64,000 nt of DNA from an uncultured Rhodospirillales bacterium (GTDB lineage: Bacteria > Pseudomonadota > Alphaproteobacteria > CACIAM-22H2): positions 1 through 64,000 of the forward strand of contig CALANV010000015.1 of NCBI GenBank assembly GCA_937926175.1, read 5' to 3'. Positions 15,968 to 25,686 of this stretch are shown piece by piece. The notes below the pieces were generated by a model that saw only the letters and a program-made list of their open reading frames with translations, was not told the origin of the DNA and searched no databases. Each line of letters begins with the position of its first letter. The stretch's first letter is position 1. The position numbers and the translations under genes are program-made.

Positions 15968-18076
15968 ATGAGCGAGTCCGCCACGACCGCCGCCAGCAAC
16001 GGGATGGGTGCGTTGCTGTCGCGCCTGACCGCGATCCTTCGCCACGGCGACATCGGCCTGGCACTGGGCGTCGTCGCAATCCTTCTCGTTCTGCTTCTGC
16101 CGCTGCCGACTTGGCTGCTCGACGTGTCGCTTGCGCTGTCGATCACCTTTTCGGTCCTGGTTCTGCTGGTTGCGCTGTTCATCCACCGGCCGCTGGATTT
16201 CAGCTCCTTTCCGACGGTCCTGCTGATCGCAACGATGCTGCGATTGGCGCTCAATCTCGCCACGACGCGGATCATTCTGACCCACGGTCACGAAGGCCCG
16301 CACGCCGCCGGCAACATCATCCAGGCATTCGGCAACCTGCTGATGTCGGGTAACTTCGTCATCGGCGTGATCGTCTTTTCCATCCTGGTGATCGTCAACT
16401 TCGTCGTCATCACCAAAGGCTCGGGCCGCATCGCCGAGGTCTCCGCCCGCTTCACCCTCGACGCGATGCCCGGCAAGCAGATGGCGATCGACGCCGATCT
16501 CTCGGCCGGCCTCATCGACGAGAAGGAAGCGCGTGCGCGCCGCCAGATGCTGGAGGACGAAAGTGCGTTCTTCGGCGCCATGGACGGCGCCGCAAAATTC
16601 GTCCGGGGCGATGCGATCGCCGGCCTTCTCATTACGTTCATCAACATCGTCGCCGGAATCATCGTCGGCGTTACGTCGCACAACCTCTCGCTCACCCAGG
16701 CCGCGCACACGTATACGGTCCTGACCGTCGGTGACGGCCTCGTTTCCCAGATTCCGGCACTGATCGTCTCGACGGCGGCGGGCCTTCTGGTTTCCAAGGC
16801 CGGGCTTACCGGTTCCGCGGACAAGGCCCTGTTCGGACAGCTCGGCGGCTATCCGAAGGCGCTCGGCCTCTGTTCGTTTCTGACGTTCGCAATGGCGCTG
16901 GTCCCAGGCGTTCCGATGGTACCGTTCCTGGTGCTGTCGCTCATCACCGGGGGACTCGCCTACCTGGTCACGACGCGGCGTGCCCGTGAAGAACAGCAGG
17001 CCGCAATGGACGCGACGACGGCCGCCGCACCTCTCCCGGCCGAGGAGCCGATCTCGACCGCGCTGCATATCGATATCCTGCGTCTCGAGCTGGGCTACGG
17101 CCTCCTGCCGCTGATCAACAGCGAAAAGGGACAGCGGCTCACCGATCAGATCAAGGCGCTGCGCCGCCAGCTCGCCAGCGAGATGGGCTTCATCATGCCC
17201 GCCGTGCGCATCCAGGACAACATGCAGCTGCCGTCCTTCGGCTACGTCATACGCGTCAAGGAAATCGCGGCGGGCCGTGGCGAGGTGCGGCCCAATATGC
17301 TGCTCGTCATGGATCCGCGCGGCGATGCCATCTCGCTTCCCGGCGAGCCGACCCGGGAGCCGACCTTCGGTCTGCCCGCGATGTGGATCAACGAGGCGCA
17401 TCGCGAAGAAGCCATGTTCAAGGGCTATACCGTCGTGGAGCCGTCGACGGTGATCACCACGCATCTGACCGAGGTGATCAAGGACAACATGGCCGAGATG
17501 CTGTCCTACAGCGAGACGCAGAAGCTGCTCGACGAGCTCGGCAAGGAGCACCAGAAGCTGGTCTCGGACATCGTCCCGTCACAGATATCGGTTGGCGGCA
17601 TTCAGCGCGTTCTCCAGAACCTGCTGGCCGAGCGCGTTTCGATCCGCGATCTTCCCTCGATCCTCGAGGGCATCGCCGAGGCATGCAGCCATACGCGCAA
17701 CGTCACGGCCATCACGGAGCACGTGCGCGCACGTCTGGCGCGGCAGCTTTGCGACATGAACACGACGGAGGCCGGCTATATCCCGCTGGTCACGCTGTCG
17801 CCGGAATGGGAGCAGGCGTTCGCCGAGTCCCTCGTCGGCCAGGGCGACGACCGTCAACTGTCGATGGCGCCGAGCAAGCTCCAGGAATTCATCACCAAGG
17901 TACGGCAGGTTTTCGAGCGCCATGCGATGATGGGCGAGACGCCGGTCCTGCTCACCAGTCCCCTGGTACGCCCGTACGTCCGGTCGATCATCGAGCGTTT
18001 CCGCCCGATGACGACCGTCATGTCGCAGAACGAGATCTACGCGAAGGCCCGCATCAAGACCGTCGGCCAGATCTGA
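15968..18076 (+). CDS. flhA: Flagellar export gate protein FlhA
   Basis: 702 residues. There are eight predicted membrane helices in the first 330 residues, the FHIPEP-family signature region ATMLRLALNLATTRIIL and SGRIAEVSARFTLDAMPGKQ, then the cytoplasmic ring-forming domain (IMPAVRIQDNMQLPSFGYVI). FlhA is the proton-driven export gate and chaperone dock. It starts 26 bp after flbD. The other gate genes (flhB, fliP, fliQ, fliR) are not in this window. Confidence 0.97.
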   Translation: MSESATTAASNGMGALLSRLTAILRHGDIGLALGVVAILLVLLLPLPTWLLDVSLALSITFSVLVLLVALFIHRPLDFSSFPTVLLIATMLRLALNLATTRIILTHGHEGPHAAGNIIQAFGNLLMSGNFVIGVIVFSILVIVNFVVITKGSGRIAEVSARFTLDAMPGKQMAIDADLSAGLIDEKEARARRQMLEDESAFFGAMDGAAKFVRGDAIAGLLITFINIVAGIIVGVTSHNLSLTQAAHTYTVLTVGDGLVSQIPALIVSTAAGLLVSKAGLTGSADKALFGQLGGYPKALGLCSFLTFAMALVPGVPMVPFLVLSLITGGLAYLVTTRRAREEQQAAMDATTAAAPLPAEEPISTALHIDILRLELGYGLLPLINSEKGQRLTDQIKALRRQLASEMGFIMPAVRIQDNMQLPSFGYVIRVKEIAAGRGEVRPNMLLVMDPRGDAISLPGEPTREPTFGLPAMWINEAHREEAMFKGYTVVEPSTVITTHLTEVIKDNMAEMLSYSETQKLLDELGKEHQKLVSDIVPSQISVGGIQRVLQNLLAERVSIRDLPSILEGIAEACSHTRNVTAITEHVRARLARQLCDMNTTEAGYIPLVTLSPEWEQAFAESLVGQGDDRQLSMAPSKLQEFITKVRQVFERHAMMGETPVLLTSPLVRPYVRSIIERFRPMTTVMSQNEIYAKARIKTVGQI

Positions 18077-18137
18077 CGGCAGGAGGTGCCATCATGCCGA
18101 TACGCGGACGTCGGCCCTGTCCCCTGGGGAGCGCAAC

Positions 18138-20036
18138 ATGACGCGCATCGTCGGGCCCACCGGAAGCGATGCCGCCGGGCGGCCCGCCGGTCCCGTCGTC
18201 GCCCTCCTAGCGCAGCTCCCGGCGGCACTGCGCAACCTGCTGACCGCCGGCAGCCTTCTCAACGGCACCGTGGTGAACCGGGACGGCAGCGGCATGACCA
18301 TGCTGCAGACCAGTGCCGGAATGGTCGGCGTGAAGACGACCGCCCCGCTGCCGCCCGGAAGTACCGTGACGCTGCGCGTCCAGTCTGCGGGCGCTCAGCT
18401 CCACGCCGTCGTGCTCTCGGTCATGCTGCCGGAAAAGCCGGTTCGCGGCCCCTCCTCCGCCCGGTCAGACGGCACGCGCCGCCCGCCGGCCGCGTCCGGT
18501 CCGGCCACGGCGAGCGCGCCGACATCCGCACCAGCGGCGCGCGCCGGATCGCCGACCGGCACTCCGTTCATGACCCCGGTGACCGCGACCGGAGACGGAC
18601 CAATCGGACCGCCGAGGATCACGGCAACCGTGATCGGCCCACCCGGAAATCCCGTGCCGGCACAATGGTCGACAGTGCCGGTCGTACCGCCAACCGGCCC
18701 GTCCCGCGCGCAGACGCCGCTGGGACCACAGCTCCCATCCCCAGGTTCAGGCAACCGGACGGCGCCGGTGACGCCGGACGGATCAGGCACGCCGGACGCC
18801 GGCGCCGTCACTTCCAGTCCGCCACGGACAGATGCCCAAGCGGCCGCCAGGTCCGATGTCCCAGGCACGACGCCCTTACGACCGGCCGCCGGATCACCGC
18901 CCGCCACGACGCCACCGCAGCCCGGCTCCACAACCGCCGTTCCGACGACGGCGGCACCACCAGGTCATGAGCGGCCATCGCCCGAAACCATCCTGCCAAG
19001 CGGCAGCCAAGTTCAGGTTCGTCTTGTCCCGGGGCCGGCGCCAAGCCCGTCGCCTCAACCAACGGCCCCGGCGTCGGGGTCGAAAGCACAGGCAGGCCTG
19101 CCGGGGCAACCGGCCGCACCGGCTGCAAATGCGCCTGCAAGATCCCAATTGGGGCTGCAAGGGACCGCGACGCCCGCCGTGCTCGTGCAGGCGTCGGTCG
19201 TCATGCGGACCCCGGCGGGGCAGACCGTCATCGACACACCGCTTGGCCGGATGTCGCTCCGGCTGCCGCCGGACGCCCCAAGTCTCGTACCCGGCGAGAC
19301 GATCCAGCTCGAAATCTCGCTACCGGACAAACCGGCCGACCCGTCGCGGATATCCAGGCCCATCGCCGACCACCCTGCCGCACTTGCGCGCGACTGGCCG
19401 GCCTTGAAAGAGGTCGTGAGAGTCCTGGGCGCGATGCCGGACAATCCCGCCGGTGCGGCACTCGAGCGGATGCTGCCGCGCCCCGGCCCTCAGCTCGCGC
19501 AGCAAATCCTGGCATTCGTCGCCGGCGCATCACGCGGCAGCATCCGTGCCTGGCTGGGCGAGGCCACCGCGCGGCTGCTCGAAGACGCCGCGGGCGACGG
19601 TCTTTTCGCCAAGCTGGACCGCGATATCGCGGAAATGCCCAATGCGCGCCAATCCGGCAGCGGCGAATGGACGTTGACGGTCGTGCCATTCACCGACGGC
19701 CAGGCACTGCGGCAGATCCGGTTCTTCGAGCGCCGCCGCAAACAGGACGACCCGAGCCGGCGCCCCGGCGAGACCGTACGATTCGTCGTCGAATGCGAAC
19801 ACAGCGCGTTCGGGGAGCTTCAGCTCGACGGCCTCGTTCAAGACGACCGGATGGATCTCGTCCTGCGGAGCCACGCGGCACTGCCCGACGACATGACGAA
19901 CGATATCCGGGGAATTTTCGAGCGCGTCTGCGCGGTCCTGCACCTCGGCGGCCAGTTCACGTTCCAGGCGATGCCTGCGTTCCCCGTGTCACCGCTCGAC
20001 GATTATCCGGCGGATGCCGTCGAGGTATCGGTCTGA
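18138..20036 (+). CDS. FliK-like, Pro-rich flagellar-cluster protein
   Basis: 632 residues that I do not recognise as a named flagellar protein. A small N-terminal domain (1-100; LLNGTVVNRDGSGMTMLQTS) is followed by about 240 residues of Pro/Thr/Gly/Ala low complexity and a folded C-terminal half. The end (GETVRFVVECEHSAFGELQL then GLVQDDRMDLVLRSHAA) resembles the beta-rich C-terminal domain of FliK hook-length proteins. A GGGGAGCGCAAC ribosome-binding site sets the ATG. It follows flhA by 61 bp in the same direction. A second ruler-like or hook-length-related role is possible, but this is inference from domain shape. Confidence 0.65.
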   Translation: MTRIVGPTGSDAAGRPAGPVVALLAQLPAALRNLLTAGSLLNGTVVNRDGSGMTMLQTSAGMVGVKTTAPLPPGSTVTLRVQSAGAQLHAVVLSVMLPEKPVRGPSSARSDGTRRPPAASGPATASAPTSAPAARAGSPTGTPFMTPVTATGDGPIGPPRITATVIGPPGNPVPAQWSTVPVVPPTGPSRAQTPLGPQLPSPGSGNRTAPVTPDGSGTPDAGAVTSSPPRTDAQAAARSDVPGTTPLRPAAGSPPATTPPQPGSTTAVPTTAAPPGHERPSPETILPSGSQVQVRLVPGPAPSPSPQPTAPASGSKAQAGLPGQPAAPAANAPARSQLGLQGTATPAVLVQASVVMRTPAGQTVIDTPLGRMSLRLPPDAPSLVPGETIQLEISLPDKPADPSRISRPIADHPAALARDWPALKEVVRVLGAMPDNPAGAALERMLPRPGPQLAQQILAFVAGASRGSIRAWLGEATARLLEDAAGDGLFAKLDRDIAEMPNARQSGSGEWTLTVVPFTDGQALRQIRFFERRRKQDDPSRRPGETVRFVVECEHSAFGELQLDGLVQDDRMDLVLRSHAALPDDMTNDIRGIFERVCAVLHLGGQFTFQAMPAFPVSPLDDYPADAVEVSV

Positions 20037-20070
20037 GTCGAGATGTCAGTCCGACCGGCGCGCCACCTGA

Positions 20071-20490
20071 TCAACCGGTCCGGCGGCGGTGCATCTGCAG
20101 GCTGATTTCGTCCAGCTGTATCTGCTGACGGCGCTCCATTTCCTCGCGCAGCTTTTTCTGTCGCGCGGCGAGCGCAAGCTCGTACCGCTTCAGCTCCTGG
20201 AAGATCTCCTGTACTTCCTGCTGTACCGCCCCGATCCGCCGGTCCACGTCAGCCAATGATGCGGCAAGCTTGTTGCGACGGTTGATGACGTTCTGCGCGA
20301 ATCCCGCGTAGGCAAAGGCGCCGCACTCGACACGTTTGGCCACATCCTGTTCGGTGCGCACGTCGGCTTCCAGGCGCTCGCGCTGGGCAATGAGATCGGC
20401 ACGAAGCCGCTCGAGCTCGGCCAGTTCCCGCCGCTTTTCGTCAAGGCGGTACTGATGCACACGGATGAGGGTCGTAAGCGTACGCATCAT
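20071..20490 (-). CDS. fliJ: Flagellar export chaperone FliJ
   Basis: 139 residues, almost wholly charged coiled coil (RLDEKRRELAELERLRADLI through LREEMERRQQIQLDEIS), the right length and shape for FliJ, the central stalk of the export ATPase. It begins 13 bp after the fliI stop on the same strand, a pairing seen in most flagellar systems. Sequence conservation is weak in this family, so the genomic pairing carries much of the weight. Confidence 0.85.
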   Translation of the reverse strand: MMRTLTTLIRVHQYRLDEKRRELAELERLRADLIAQRERLEADVRTEQDVAKRVECGAFAYAGFAQNVINRRNKLAASLADVDRRIGAVQQEVQEIFQELKRYELALAARQKKLREEMERRQQIQLDEISLQMHRRRTG

Positions 20491-20503
20491 CGTACGTCAT
20501 TCT

Positions 20504-21829
20504 CTACGGACGTTCCATGCCGAGAATGTCGGCGAGCGCGGCATAGCCGCCCGGCAGATCGGCGCGCTCATCCTTGCGCTGGGCGAGGAACCGTTCCAGC
20601 TCGGGCATGTACTTGATCGCCTCGTCGACCGCCGGATCGCTGCCCCGCCGGTAGGCACCGAGCCGAATCATCTCTGCCATGTTTTCGTATTGAGCCATCA
20701 GCGCCCGCGCCCGCCCGACGAGTTCGTTCTCCGCCGCCGTATTGCAGCCTGGCATGGTGCGCGAGATCGAACGAAGGATGTCGATGGCGGGATAGCGGCC
20801 CCGTTCGGCGATGGTACGGTCGAGCACGATGTGACCATCGACGATGCCGCGGACGGCATCGGCGATCGGCTCGTTGTGATCGTCGCCTTCGACCAGAACG
20901 GTGAAAAGGCCGGTGATGGAGCCGCGTCCCGTCCCAGGGCCGGCCCGTTCAAGGACGCGCGGCAGCTCGGCAAATACCGACGGCGTATACCCCTTGCTCG
21001 CGGGCGGCTCTCCTGCCGACAGGCCGATTTCGCGCTGCGCCATGGCGAAGCGCGTAATGCTGTCCATCAGGCAAAGGACGTCCTTGTCCTTGTCCCGGAA
21101 ATATTCGGCAATCGTCATGGTCAGATAAGCGGCCTGTCGCCGCATCAGCGGTGATTCGTCCGACGTGGCGACCACGACGACGCTACGGGCAAGCCCTTCG
21201 GGGCCGAGGTCATCCTCCAGGAATTCCTGAACCTCGCGCCCGCGTTCGCCGATGAGTCCGATCACGCTGACATCCGCCGCGGTATATCGTGCCATCATCG
21301 ACAGCAGCGACGACTTGCCCACGCCGGATCCGGCGAAGATGCCCATGCGCTGACCACGGCAGCAGGTCAGGAAGGTGTTGATCGCCCGCACACCGAGATC
21401 GACCTTGCCACGCACGCGCTGCCGCGAATGTGCGGGCGGCGGCGACGCCCGGATCAGTCGAGGCTCCGGCCCCAGCGGCAACGGCCCCTTGCCGTCGAGC
21501 GGCTCGCCCAACGCGTTGACGACGCGGCCGAGCCAGCCTTCATGCGGTCGCACCACCGGATCGGAGTCCGCGATCTCCGCCTTGCATCCGAGACCGACGC
21601 CGTCCAGGGCCGTGAACGGCATGAGCAATGCCCGGTTCCTGCGGAACCCGACGACTTCACACGGAACCTGACGCCCGTCGCGGGCGATCAGGGTGCAGCG
21701 GGCCCCGATCGACAGCAGATGTTCAACCCCGCCGACCTCGACCAGCATACCCTGAATGGCCGTGACGCGCCCGAACAGCCGATAGGGCCGTATGCGGGCC
21801 AGATCGGTCAAAAGATGTGCGGTGTCCAA
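20504..21829 (-). CDS. fliI: Flagellar export ATPase FliI
   Basis: 441 residues homologous to F1-ATPase beta. Walker A is GIFAGSGVGKSSLLSM, the signature region reads IGLIGERGREVQEFLEDDLG, and Walker B lies in KDKDVLCLMDSITRFAMAQR. The domain order and length are normal for FliI. It powers substrate unfolding and release at the export gate with FliH and FliJ. It is divergent from ctrA, with 216 bp between the starts. Confidence 0.97.
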   Translation of the reverse strand: MDTAHLLTDLARIRPYRLFGRVTAIQGMLVEVGGVEHLLSIGARCTLIARDGRQVPCEVVGFRRNRALLMPFTALDGVGLGCKAEIADSDPVVRPHEGWLGRVVNALGEPLDGKGPLPLGPEPRLIRASPPPAHSRQRVRGKVDLGVRAINTFLTCCRGQRMGIFAGSGVGKSSLLSMMARYTAADVSVIGLIGERGREVQEFLEDDLGPEGLARSVVVVATSDESPLMRRQAAYLTMTIAEYFRDKDKDVLCLMDSITRFAMAQREIGLSAGEPPASKGYTPSVFAELPRVLERAGPGTGRGSITGLFTVLVEGDDHNEPIADAVRGIVDGHIVLDRTIAERGRYPAIDILRSISRTMPGCNTAAENELVGRARALMAQYENMAEMIRLGAYRRGSDPAVDEAIKYMPELERFLAQRKDERADLPGGYAALADILGMERP

Positions 21830-22045
21830 GTGTCGACGTGCCCCTTGCGCCGCAGGACGAACGGCCCTGCCACGCCAGCGATATTTGTTCGCGCCGCTTA
21901 AGCTTCGGTAAAGTTGCGTCCGCCCTCGGCCCGGCCGGACGGATTCCAGGGTGGATCAGCCGAATGGCGTGTCATATATACAGAACGTTAACCAACTTCG
22001 TTTACTACCGTTAAGCTGAATTGGTCCGAAGAGGGGGCACCGGCC
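21830..22045. promoter_or_regulatory. Divergent fliI/ctrA promoter region
   Basis: The 216-bp gap holds AT-rich stretches unlike the surrounding sequence. Near ctrA there is TTAACC (21988-21993, a CtrA half site), TTTA (22001) and TTAA (22011), but no pair with exact N7 spacing. One GANTC site (GATTC, 21942-21946), the target of the cell-cycle methylase CcrM, is present. These would fit CtrA autoregulation as in Caulobacter but are not conclusive. Confidence 0.4.
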
Positions 22046-22765
22046 ATGCGAGTACTGCTCGTCGAAGACGATAGCGCAACATCAAAATCAATCGAGTTGA
22101 TGCTGAAATCGGAGGGCTTCGTCTGCGACACGACAGATTTGGGCGAAGACGGGCTCGAGATCGGCAAGATCTACGATTACGACATCATCATTCTTGATTT
22201 GATGCTGCCCGATATGGACGGCTACGAGGTGTTGCGCCGTCTTCGCGCTGCTCGCGTGAAAACGCCAATTCTCATCCTATCGGGTTTGGCCGAACTCGAC
22301 AACAAGCTCAAGGGGCTCGGGTTCGGCGCCGACGACTACCTGACCAAGCCGTTCGACAAGCGCGAGCTCGTCGCCCGCATCAATGCCATCGTCCGGCGCG
22401 CCAAGGGTCACTCCCAGTCGATCATCAAGACGGGCAAGCTGACCGTGAACCTCGACACCCGGACCGTCGAGGCGAACGGCCAGCCAGTTCATCTCACCGG
22501 CAAGGAATACGGTATCCTCGAGCTTCTGAGCCTGCGCAAGGGCACCACCCTGACCAAGGAGATGTTCCTCAATCATCTCTACGGCGGCATCGACGAGCCG
22601 GAGCTCAAGATCATCGACGTCTTCGTGTGCAAGCTGCGCAAGAAACTGGCGGCCGCCTGCGACGGCGACAACTATATCGAAACGGTGTGGGGCCGCGGCT
22701 ACGTCCTGCGCGATCCGCCGGCGACCAAGGGTACCCGCCCCGAGCGCGAAGCGGCGAACGCCTGA
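22046..22765 (+). CDS. ctrA: Cell-cycle response regulator CtrA
   Basis: 239 residues. The receiver (1-115) has MRVLLVEDDSATSKSIELML, phospho-acceptor Asp51 in IIILDLMLPDMDGYE and Lys in DDYLTKPFDKRELVARI; the OmpR-type DNA-binding domain (125-230) has HLTGKEYGILELLSLRKGTT and ETVWGRGYVLRDP. These segments are nearly invariant in alphaproteobacterial CtrA. CtrA drives flagellar, chemotaxis and division genes and receives phosphate through ChpT, encoded at 28423-29091. The C-terminus ends EREAANA rather than with a clear double-Ala degradation tail. Ribosome-binding site GAGGGGG precedes the ATG. Confidence 0.97.
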   Translation: MRVLLVEDDSATSKSIELMLKSEGFVCDTTDLGEDGLEIGKIYDYDIIILDLMLPDMDGYEVLRRLRAARVKTPILILSGLAELDNKLKGLGFGADDYLTKPFDKRELVARINAIVRRAKGHSQSIIKTGKLTVNLDTRTVEANGQPVHLTGKEYGILELLSLRKGTTLTKEMFLNHLYGGIDEPELKIIDVFVCKLRKKLAAACDGDNYIETVWGRGYVLRDPPATKGTRPEREAANA

Positions 22766-22822
22766 GAGCTGCTCTCTCCTTCCCGGCCGCGGCGCGGTAA
22801 CGAGGATCAAAGCCGCCGGACG

Positions 22823-23668
22823 TCAGGCGCCGGCGGCGAACCGCATACGTTGCATTTCCGCAGCCAAGCCGTAGATGCCGCGATGCGCCGGCAGGGGCAC
22901 GAACCGGTCGGTGACGCCGAGCACCGTTTCGGCCCCGCCTAGATAAAGCAGACCGTCCGGTGCCATAATGCGGCTGATGCGCTCGAGAATCGACGCCTTC
23001 GTCGCCTGGTCGAAATAGATCAGCACGTTGCGGCAGAACACGACGTCGAAGCGCCCGAGCGGTCCGAAGTCGTCCAGAAGGTTGAACTCCCGGAACTGAA
23101 CCATCGCCCGCAGCTCCGGCACGATTTGCCAGCGGTCGCCGTCCTGCGTGAAGTATTTGATCAGCAGCTGGATTGGCAGTCCGCGCTGGACCTCGAACTG
23201 CGAATAGATGCCCGACCGGGCGCGCGCGAGTGCCTCGTGCGAGATGTCCGTCGCGATGATGTCGACCTTCCAGCCGGCAAGCTGCGCCTCCTCCTCCTTC
23301 AGGATCATGGCGATCGAGTACGGCTCCTGACCGGTGGAGCACGCCGCGCTCCAGATCCGTATGGTACGCTCTGTAGCCCGACTCTGAAGCATCCGCGGCA
23401 GAACGAACTGCCGAAACTGCTCGAACGGCTTTCCGTCCCGAAAGAAGAAGGACTCGTTCGTCATCATGGCGTCGATGACGTCGCGCTCGAGCTCCCGGGG
23501 GCGCCGGCTGCGCAATGTTTCGATCAGTGCATCAAGTCCGTCGACGAGATGCTTGCGGGCGACGGGCATCAGCCGGCTCTCGACGAGATACATCTTGTCG
23601 CTGCCCAGCACGAGGCCGGTGTTCTCCTGCAGGTAACGACAGAGCCAGGCGAAGTTCTCGGGCTTCAT
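22823..23668 (-). CDS. cheR: Chemoreceptor methyltransferase CheR
   Basis: 281 residues from the ATG at 23668 (the frame stays open upstream, but that part belongs to cheB). It has the all-helical N-domain (FAWLCRYLQENTGLVLGSDK), the SAM-binding core with MMTNESFFFRD and IWSAACSTGQEPYSIAMIL, and FDVVFCRNVLIYFD. CheR methylates receptor glutamates for adaptation. Its start overlaps the cheB stop (ATGA) and it is the last gene of the che operon. Confidence 0.96.
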   Translation of the reverse strand: MKPENFAWLCRYLQENTGLVLGSDKMYLVESRLMPVARKHLVDGLDALIETLRSRRPRELERDVIDAMMTNESFFFRDGKPFEQFRQFVLPRMLQSRATERTIRIWSAACSTGQEPYSIAMILKEEEAQLAGWKVDIIATDISHEALARARSGIYSQFEVQRGLPIQLLIKYFTQDGDRWQIVPELRAMVQFREFNLLDDFGPLGRFDVVFCRNVLIYFDQATKASILERISRIMAPDGLLYLGGAETVLGVTDRFVPLPAHRGIYGLAAEMQRMRFAAGA

Positions 23669-24813
23669 CGTCGCCCCGCTCCCGTCGCCTGACGGATATA
23701 GCCGGCGATCTCGCCCAACGGCAGCACGGCGCTGCATACGCCGGCCGTCGCCACCGCACCCGGCATGCCCCAGACGACGCTCGTCGCCTCGTCCTGCGCG
23801 ATCACGGTACCGCCCTTGTCGGCGATGACCCTAGCCCCCTTCGCGCCGTCGCTGCCCATGCCCGTAAGCACGATCGCGAGCACGCCGGCCCCGTATGCCT
23901 CGGCAACGCTGCGGAAGAGCGGATCCACAGCAGGACGGCAGAAATTCTCCGGCGGTTCCTTGGTCAGGCGGATCACCCGCTGACCGTTCGCGACCGCGAC
24001 GGTCATGTGAAAGTCACCCGGTGCGACGAAGATGCACCCTGGCCGGATCGGCTCCCCGTCGACACCTTCGAACGCAGGCCGGCCGCTGGCGCGCTTGAGA
24101 TGTTCGGCAAGTATGCTGGTGAAGGTCGGCGGCATGTGCTGCGCGATCAGGATCGGCAACTGCATCGTCGCCGGCAGCTGCGCCAATACCGTCATCAGTG
24201 CTTGCGGTCCGCCCGTGGAACTCCCGATGGCGATCACCTCCGGCGGCCTGCTGCTGGGTGCCCGCAACACGATGCTGCGCGACGGCTCGGGGCGTGGTGC
24301 CGCCTGCCGGAACGGAACATCCGCGACGACGCTCTCGCCGCGTTCGAGACGCTCGCGGCGTCGCGCGCCCCCCAGCGCCTTTACCTTGGCGAGCAACTCG
24401 CGCTGAAAATCCGCCGAGCCATGGATCTCTGCCGTCGACGACGGCTTGGTCACGTAATCGGCCGCGCCGGCGGAAAGCGCCTTCAAGCTCACCTGTGCAT
24501 TACGCTTGGTGAGTGTCGACGCCACGATCACCCTGACGCCGGGCGACGCCTCGAGCAGCAGCGGAAGCGCGGTAAGCCCGTCCATGACGGGCATCTCGAT
24601 GTCGAGGACGACGATGTCGACCGTCGTGCGGCGCAGGGTCGCGACCGCCATTTCGCCGTTCCCGACCGACCCGACGACGGCGATCTCAGGATCGGTTTCC
24701 AGGAGCCGGGTTATCAGGCCCCGAATGACGGCTGAATCATCGGCGACAAGAACGCGGATCGGTTCGGCCGAACGCGGGATGGGCGCTGCCGCGCCGGCGG
24801 AAGACGGTGTCAT
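23665..24813 (-). CDS. cheB: Chemotaxis methylesterase/response regulator CheB
   Basis: 382 residues. The N-terminal receiver has RVLVADDSAVIRGLITRLLE and VLDIEMPVMDGLTALPLLL. The C-terminal esterase shows the catalytic Ser in GSSTGGPQALMTVL, His in IAQHMPPTFTSILAEH and Asp in GMGSDGAKGARV. CheB removes methyl groups from receptors when phosphorylated by CheA. It overlaps cheY and cheR by 4 nt each, so the three are translationally coupled. Confidence 0.97.
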   Translation of the reverse strand: MTPSSAGAAAPIPRSAEPIRVLVADDSAVIRGLITRLLETDPEIAVVGSVGNGEMAVATLRRTTVDIVVLDIEMPVMDGLTALPLLLEASPGVRVIVASTLTKRNAQVSLKALSAGAADYVTKPSSTAEIHGSADFQRELLAKVKALGGARRRERLERGESVVADVPFRQAAPRPEPSRSIVLRAPSSRPPEVIAIGSSTGGPQALMTVLAQLPATMQLPILIAQHMPPTFTSILAEHLKRASGRPAFEGVDGEPIRPGCIFVAPGDFHMTVAVANGQRVIRLTKEPPENFCRPAVDPLFRSVAEAYGAGVLAIVLTGMGSDGAKGARVIADKGGTVIAQDEATSVVWGMPGAVATAGVCSAVLPLGEIAGYIRQATGAGRR

Positions 24814-25175
24814 AGAAGTCCGACTTGGGCGAATTTCGCCTGAATGATGTCGCTATCGAACGGCTTCATGATGTACTCATTGGCGCCTGCCTGAAGGGCC
24901 TCCCGGATGTGCTCGATGTCGTTCTCGGTCGTGCAGAACACCACCACGGGCTGATCACCGCCGTTCATCTTGCGGAGTTCGCGCAGGAAGTCGATTCCGC
25001 TCATTACAGGCATGTTCCAGTCGAGCAGGATCGCGTCCGGCATCCGGATACGGCATGCCTCCATGGCCTTTTCGCCGTCGGCCGCCTCGATGATCGAGAA
25101 GTCCAGCTCCTCGAGGATGCGCCGGGCGACCATCCGAATGACCTTGGAGTCGTCGACGATCAGGCAGGTTTTCAT
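24810..25175 (-). CDS. cheY: Chemotaxis response regulator CheY
   Basis: A 121-residue single receiver domain: acidic pair D8/D9 (CLIVDDSKVIRM), phospho-acceptor D52 (LLDWNMPVMSG), Thr switch in VFCTTEND and Lys104 in EYIMKPFDS. No output domain is present, so it should bind the motor switch (FliM) or act as a phosphate sink. It lies between cheW and cheB. The stop overlaps the cheB start. Confidence 0.95.
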   Translation of the reverse strand: MKTCLIVDDSKVIRMVARRILEELDFSIIEAADGEKAMEACRIRMPDAILLDWNMPVMSGIDFLRELRKMNGGDQPVVVFCTTENDIEHIREALQAGANEYIMKPFDSDIIQAKFAQVGLL

Positions 25176-25203
25176 ACGAGCCTCCCGCCGCTACCGCGCC
25201 GTT

Positions 25204-25686
25204 CTAAGCGGCTTCGGCGCGTCTGATGTCGAGCAGCCGCTCGACATCCAGCACGACCATCAACTCGTGCTGCAGGCGATAGACGCCGGTCGAAACTTCG
25301 CGCCAGCCCGGGTCGAGCGTCGGCGGGTTGCGCTCGAACAGTTCAGGCGCAAGGCTCAGAACCTCGCCGACCGCATCGACGATCAGGCTGTACAGCTCAC
25401 CGCCGCGATCAACGACGACGTTCATGGCGGATTGACTGGGCGCTCGCGGCGGAAGCCGGAGCCGACGCCGCATGTCGATCGCCGTGACGATCCGCCCACG
25501 CAGGTTCAGCGTCCCGGCAACTTCCGGCGGCGACAAAGGCACGCGCGTGATCCGCTGTTCGCCGAGCACGTCCTGAACCGTCAGGACGGGAATGCCGAAA
25601 AGCTGGTCCGCGACAGTCATCGACACAAACTCGCGCGGACCCTGCAGATCCTTGTCGGTCCCGTTCATCACACGCTCCGTGTTCAT
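25204..25686 (-). CDS. cheW: Chemotaxis coupling protein CheW
   Basis: A 160-residue single CheW domain: FVSMTVADQLFGIPVLTVQD, TRVPLSPPEVAGTLNLRGRI and LYSLIVDAVGEVLSLAPELF. CheW bridges receptors and CheA. The ATG overlaps the cheA stop (ATGA at 25683-25686). Length and motif spacing are normal. Confidence 0.95.
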   Translation of the reverse strand: MNTERVMNGTDKDLQGPREFVSMTVADQLFGIPVLTVQDVLGEQRITRVPLSPPEVAGTLNLRGRIVTAIDMRRRLRLPPRAPSQSAMNVVVDRGGELYSLIVDAVGEVLSLAPELFERNPPTLDPGWREVSTGVYRLQHELMVVLDVERLLDIRRAEAA

